A stretch of DNA of 23,856 nt from an uncultured Lachnospiraceae bacterium (GTDB lineage: Bacteria > Bacillota > Clostridia > Lachnospirales > Lachnospiraceae), in the NCBI GenBank assembly GCA_910578885.1, contig CAJTSH010000043.1, forward strand, positions 1 to 23,856. The letters are read 5' to 3'. The notes beneath the pieces are model-generated. The model was not told the DNA's origin, ran no database searches, and worked only from the letters and a program-made list of their open reading frames with translations. Both the position numbers and the translations under genes were made by a program. Each line of letters opens with the position of its first letter. The stretch's first letter is position 1. This document shows positions 21,481 to 23,856 of this stretch, piece by piece.

Positions 21481-22959
21481 ATGAAACCGATTATCATAGA
21501 TATGGAAGAAATGTCAGACAGCACAGAGGTGTATGGCACTAGACCAAGTCCGGTCTTTGCAGGAATCATTTACACGTTGGCGGCACTTTTACTATTTGCG
21601 GCTATGTGGATGTGCGTGTGTCAAATAGACGTTGTAACGCATGCAAACGGAATTGTGCAAAGCAGTGATGCGACGGCGACAATTACCAACGTTTCGGCGG
21701 GAAAACTGGCAGAATGCAGAGTGAGCGACGGTGATTACATAGAAAGCGGAGATATTCTGTTTGTTGTAGATTCAGGAGATCTTTTGCAGCAAAAGGAACA
21801 GTGTGAACAGGAATTAGAGGAATTGAAAAGCAAGATAGAGATGTTGGATGCATATCAGCAGGCGTTGGATGGTGATGAAGACGCACTGCAGAATTATCAA
21901 ACAAATCCTTATTATAAAGAATATGAGACGCGTTATCGGGCGGTGCAGTTGAATTGCGATACGGTACATAGCGACGCCTCTGCGCAGCGTTCCCAGTACC
22001 AGAGCAGTATCAATAGCTTGGATACCTCTATACAAACAGCGGACAGTGACAAGAGTAAATTAAATCAAATGCTCTCAGATGTCCGGAGCAGAGTAAACAG
22101 CTTTGCGGCGGAAGATGTTTATTACCATGCTGCGGTAGAAGAATATATCAACCGGTATAATCTTACGGCAAGTCAGTATGACTCACAGATTGCACAATTA
22201 AAAGAGGCAGAAGAATCAGAAGAAGGAAATGAAAGCGCAGGTAAAATAGAAGCATTGCAGAATGAAAAGGGACAGGCGTTAAACCAAGCGGAGGCAGATA
22301 TGCTTGCCTCGGTAGAGCAGTCGCTTTCTTCCGCCGAAAAAAATCTGGAAAGCTTACAGATGAACCGGAGCGAGACAAAGACCCATTTGGACAACCTGCA
22401 AAATGGCTCGGAGGAATTGAATGCGGATTTAATAGTCGTAAACGAGAAAAATGCGGTATATGCAGAGTTAAGCGCTTGTAAAAGCAGGCTGACGGAATAT
22501 GAATCGACGTTAGCTTCCGTAAAGAGCCGAATCGAAGAGTGCAGCGTAAAAGCTCAGACAGACGGTTATCTGAATCTGACCGCCGATAAAGTGGCAGGGG
22601 ATTATGTGGGAGCCGGGGAAACACTTGGAAGCATTGTGCCAAAAGGAGACGGATACCGCGCGGTTATTTATGTGGAAAATCAGGATATCGGGCGAATCCA
22701 TGAAAATCAGACAGTAAAATACGAGATTCCTGCATATCCAAGCTCGGAGTACGGAAAAATCGAGGGAACGATTCAAAAAATTTCTAAGGACATGAAGGTA
22801 AATCAGGAAAACGGAAGCGGATACTATGAAGTAGAGGCGTCTATAACTTACGAGGGCGGAAAAAAGGACGTGCGGTTCATGCAGGGAATGGCGATGGAGA
22901 CAAAGCTGGTGACAGAGAGAAAAAGCGTTATCCGATATCTGCTGGAGAATTTACTTTAA
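21481..22959 (+). CDS. HlyD-family bacteriocin secretion accessory protein
   Basis: A 492-aa membrane-fusion-type protein. A short cytoplasmic N terminus and one membrane anchor (about residues 25-47) precede the N-terminal half of a lipoyl/barrel-sandwich domain (TITNVSAGKLAECRVSDGDYIESGDILF). Long coiled-coil arms follow (about 105-360, rich in Gln, Glu, Lys and Ser), then the second half of the hybrid domain (AQTDGYLNLTADKVAGDYVGAGETLGSIVP) and a beta-rich C-terminal domain. This is the partner of C39 exporters (MesE/ComB/BlpB type). It is co-transcribed with the exporter, whose stop lies 1 nt upstream. Confidence 0.92.
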   Translation: MKPIIIDMEEMSDSTEVYGTRPSPVFAGIIYTLAALLLFAAMWMCVCQIDVVTHANGIVQSSDATATITNVSAGKLAECRVSDGDYIESGDILFVVDSGDLLQQKEQCEQELEELKSKIEMLDAYQQALDGDEDALQNYQTNPYYKEYETRYRAVQLNCDTVHSDASAQRSQYQSSINSLDTSIQTADSDKSKLNQMLSDVRSRVNSFAAEDVYYHAAVEEYINRYNLTASQYDSQIAQLKEAEESEEGNESAGKIEALQNEKGQALNQAEADMLASVEQSLSSAEKNLESLQMNRSETKTHLDNLQNGSEELNADLIVVNEKNAVYAELSACKSRLTEYESTLASVKSRIEECSVKAQTDGYLNLTADKVAGDYVGAGETLGSIVPKGDGYRAVIYVENQDIGRIHENQTVKYEIPAYPSSEYGKIEGTIQKISKDMKVNQENGSGYYEVEASITYEGGKKDVRFMQGMAMETKLVTERKSVIRYLLENLL

Positions 22960-23095
22960 CTTAGCATAAATGCATGCTTCCGTCAAGTTTTCGCACGGTC
23001 AGCGCAGTAAACGCGCAGATCTATCTGAACTGTTACAACAAAAATTCTTTTATTATCCTCATAAGCATGGTACAATGTCATCAAACATGATATTG

Positions 23096-23131
23096 CCCGA
23101 ATGGGCGTTCGCTGTCATGACATAGTTCGGG
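23096..23131. other. Inverted repeats upstream of the Uma2 gene
   Basis: In the 194-bp gap after the HlyD gene, CCCGAA (23096-23101) and TTCGGG (23126-23131) form a possible stem that encloses a perfect palindrome, TGTCATGACA (23113-23122). A related TGTCAT with ATGATA lies at 23076-23091. A TACAAT at 23071-23076 could be a -10, but no good -35 is present. These may be operator sites for the Uma2 gene. I see no clear terminator for the exporter operon. Confidence 0.35.
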
Positions 23132-23153
23132 TTAAGAAGGGATGTGATTAAAT

Positions 23154-23708
23154 ATGGGATTGGCAGAATCTGAACATAAGAAGGATGAAAAGATAAATGG
23201 CATAGTTTATAATATGTCGCCTGCACCGGGATACCGACATGGGATTATAAACGGCAATATTTACGCAATCATCAAACAGGGATTGAAAAATAGCATATGT
23301 CTTGTTTCTATTGAAAATTTAGACTTCAAATATCATCCGGAAAAAAATGACGATTATGTGTGTCCGGATGTAATGCTGATCTGTGACCGGAAGCATTTGA
23401 AGGGTAGTTCATATAGCGGAGTACCTAAATTTATTGTAGAAACACTGAGCCCTTCCACCGCTAAGAGAGATAGGGCAGAGAAAAAAGACATCTATGAAAA
23501 AGCAGGAGTAGAAGAGTATTGGATCGTTTCTCCGCAAGGCGCTGTTGAGATATATTATCTTGAGGAAGGCAGATATATATTAGAACAGAGTTATATCCTT
23601 CAGGACGATAAAGAAGAAGAAGATTATAATGCGGAAGCAGAGATTTGCCTAAGAGAGTTTCCTCATATAAAAATGGCGCTGGGAGAGATTTTTGAAGGAG
23701 TAGAGTAA
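23154..23708 (+). CDS. Uma2 family (DUF820) putative restriction-like endonuclease
   Basis: A 184-aa protein with the PD-(D/E)XK-type core of the Uma2/DUF820 family: CPDVMLICD (Asp72), then FIVETLSPSTAKRDRAEKKDIYEKAGVEEYWIVSP (92-126), which contains the catalytic-site Glu96 and the conserved Asp106, Lys110 and GV-EYW-V-P signature. These proteins are widespread and often in many copies. The fold predicts a nuclease, but the function is not established. AGAAGGGA lies about 12 nt before the ATG. It stands alone after the bacteriocin locus, with inverted repeats in its upstream region. Confidence 0.88.
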   Translation: MGLAESEHKKDEKINGIVYNMSPAPGYRHGIINGNIYAIIKQGLKNSICLVSIENLDFKYHPEKNDDYVCPDVMLICDRKHLKGSSYSGVPKFIVETLSPSTAKRDRAEKKDIYEKAGVEEYWIVSPQGAVEIYYLEEGRYILEQSYILQDDKEEEDYNAEAEICLREFPHIKMALGEIFEGVE

Positions 23709-23826
23709 TTTTATATGCAAGAGCGCATGTATTAGCTTCTACAAAAGCTCAGAGTGATGCAGTGCGGGATTCTCATAAGCTATACTACTCACGATAGTGG
23801 CCACGACAAACGCATGAGTAAACAAA

Positions 23827-23855
23827 TTGTTACAAAACCCTTTTTCTGGTAAAAT
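23827..23855 (+). promoter_or_regulatory. Sigma-A promoter at the window edge
   Basis: TTGTTA (23827-23832), a 17-bp spacer, then TAAAAT (23850-23855) with TG just before it (extended -10). It would drive a gene beyond the end of the window. The rest of 23709-23826 shows only a short AGCTT/AAGCT inverted repeat. Confidence 0.55.
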
Positions 23856-23856
23856 A

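Overview
The window looks like chromosomal DNA from a spore-forming, low-to-moderate GC Clostridia, most likely a Lachnospiraceae. This is inferred from gene content (a GerA-type germinant receptor operon, spoIIR, ispE next to an FCD-type GntR regulator, a DUF1934 protein) and from strong AGGAGG ribosome-binding sites. No rRNA or other species marker is present. A good sigma-28 promoter match near 5.2 kb suggests a flagellated lineage.

Layout. (a) 1-52 reads as the 3' end of a group II intron (domain VI with a bulged A). (b) 53-4399 is a five-gene block on the + strand: a small secreted protein behind a strong promoter, operator-like repeats and an 11-G tract, then a lipoprotein, two membrane proteins and an ABC ATPase of unknown substrate. 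(c) 4487-5110 (-) is an uncharacterised Ser/Thr-rich protein with a sigma-28-type promoter. (d) 5292-12238 is core-like: ispE, a GntR/FCD regulator, the gerA-type operon, spoIIR and a DUF1934 protein. (e) 12290-22959 is an accessory peptide-bacteriocin locus under apparent quorum-sensing control. (f) 23154-23708 is a Uma2-family protein, and a promoter firing out of the window ends the sequence.

The bacteriocin locus is the most interesting part. Four copies of a 21-bp-period direct repeat (CAAATAGCAC twice) followed by a conserved GGTCTATTG sit before four transcription units and look like binding sites for the LytTR response regulator encoded at 13250-14038. Box P1 precedes a CPBP intramembrane protease and the regulator. 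P2 precedes two short double-glycine-leader peptides (predicted mature lengths 18 and 24 aa, candidate pheromones) and a GyrI/DUF5085-like protein, and lies in the divergent gap with an AgrC-like histidine kinase. P3 precedes two GxxxG-rich double-glycine peptides (a candidate two-peptide bacteriocin), an out-of-frame overlapping small membrane protein (candidate immunity) and an M50-like metalloprotease. P4 lies in a 154-bp duplication of the P3 region and precedes a bacteriocin that has lost its leader, plus an apparently intact 95-aa membrane protein (candidate immunity). A C39-peptidase ABC exporter and a HlyD-type accessory protein would remove the leaders and export all these peptides. 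The exporter operon has no such box.

Several of these genes are short (38-62 codons) or broken and are easily missed. The functions of the small peptides are inferred from leaders, context and composition, not from recognised homologues.
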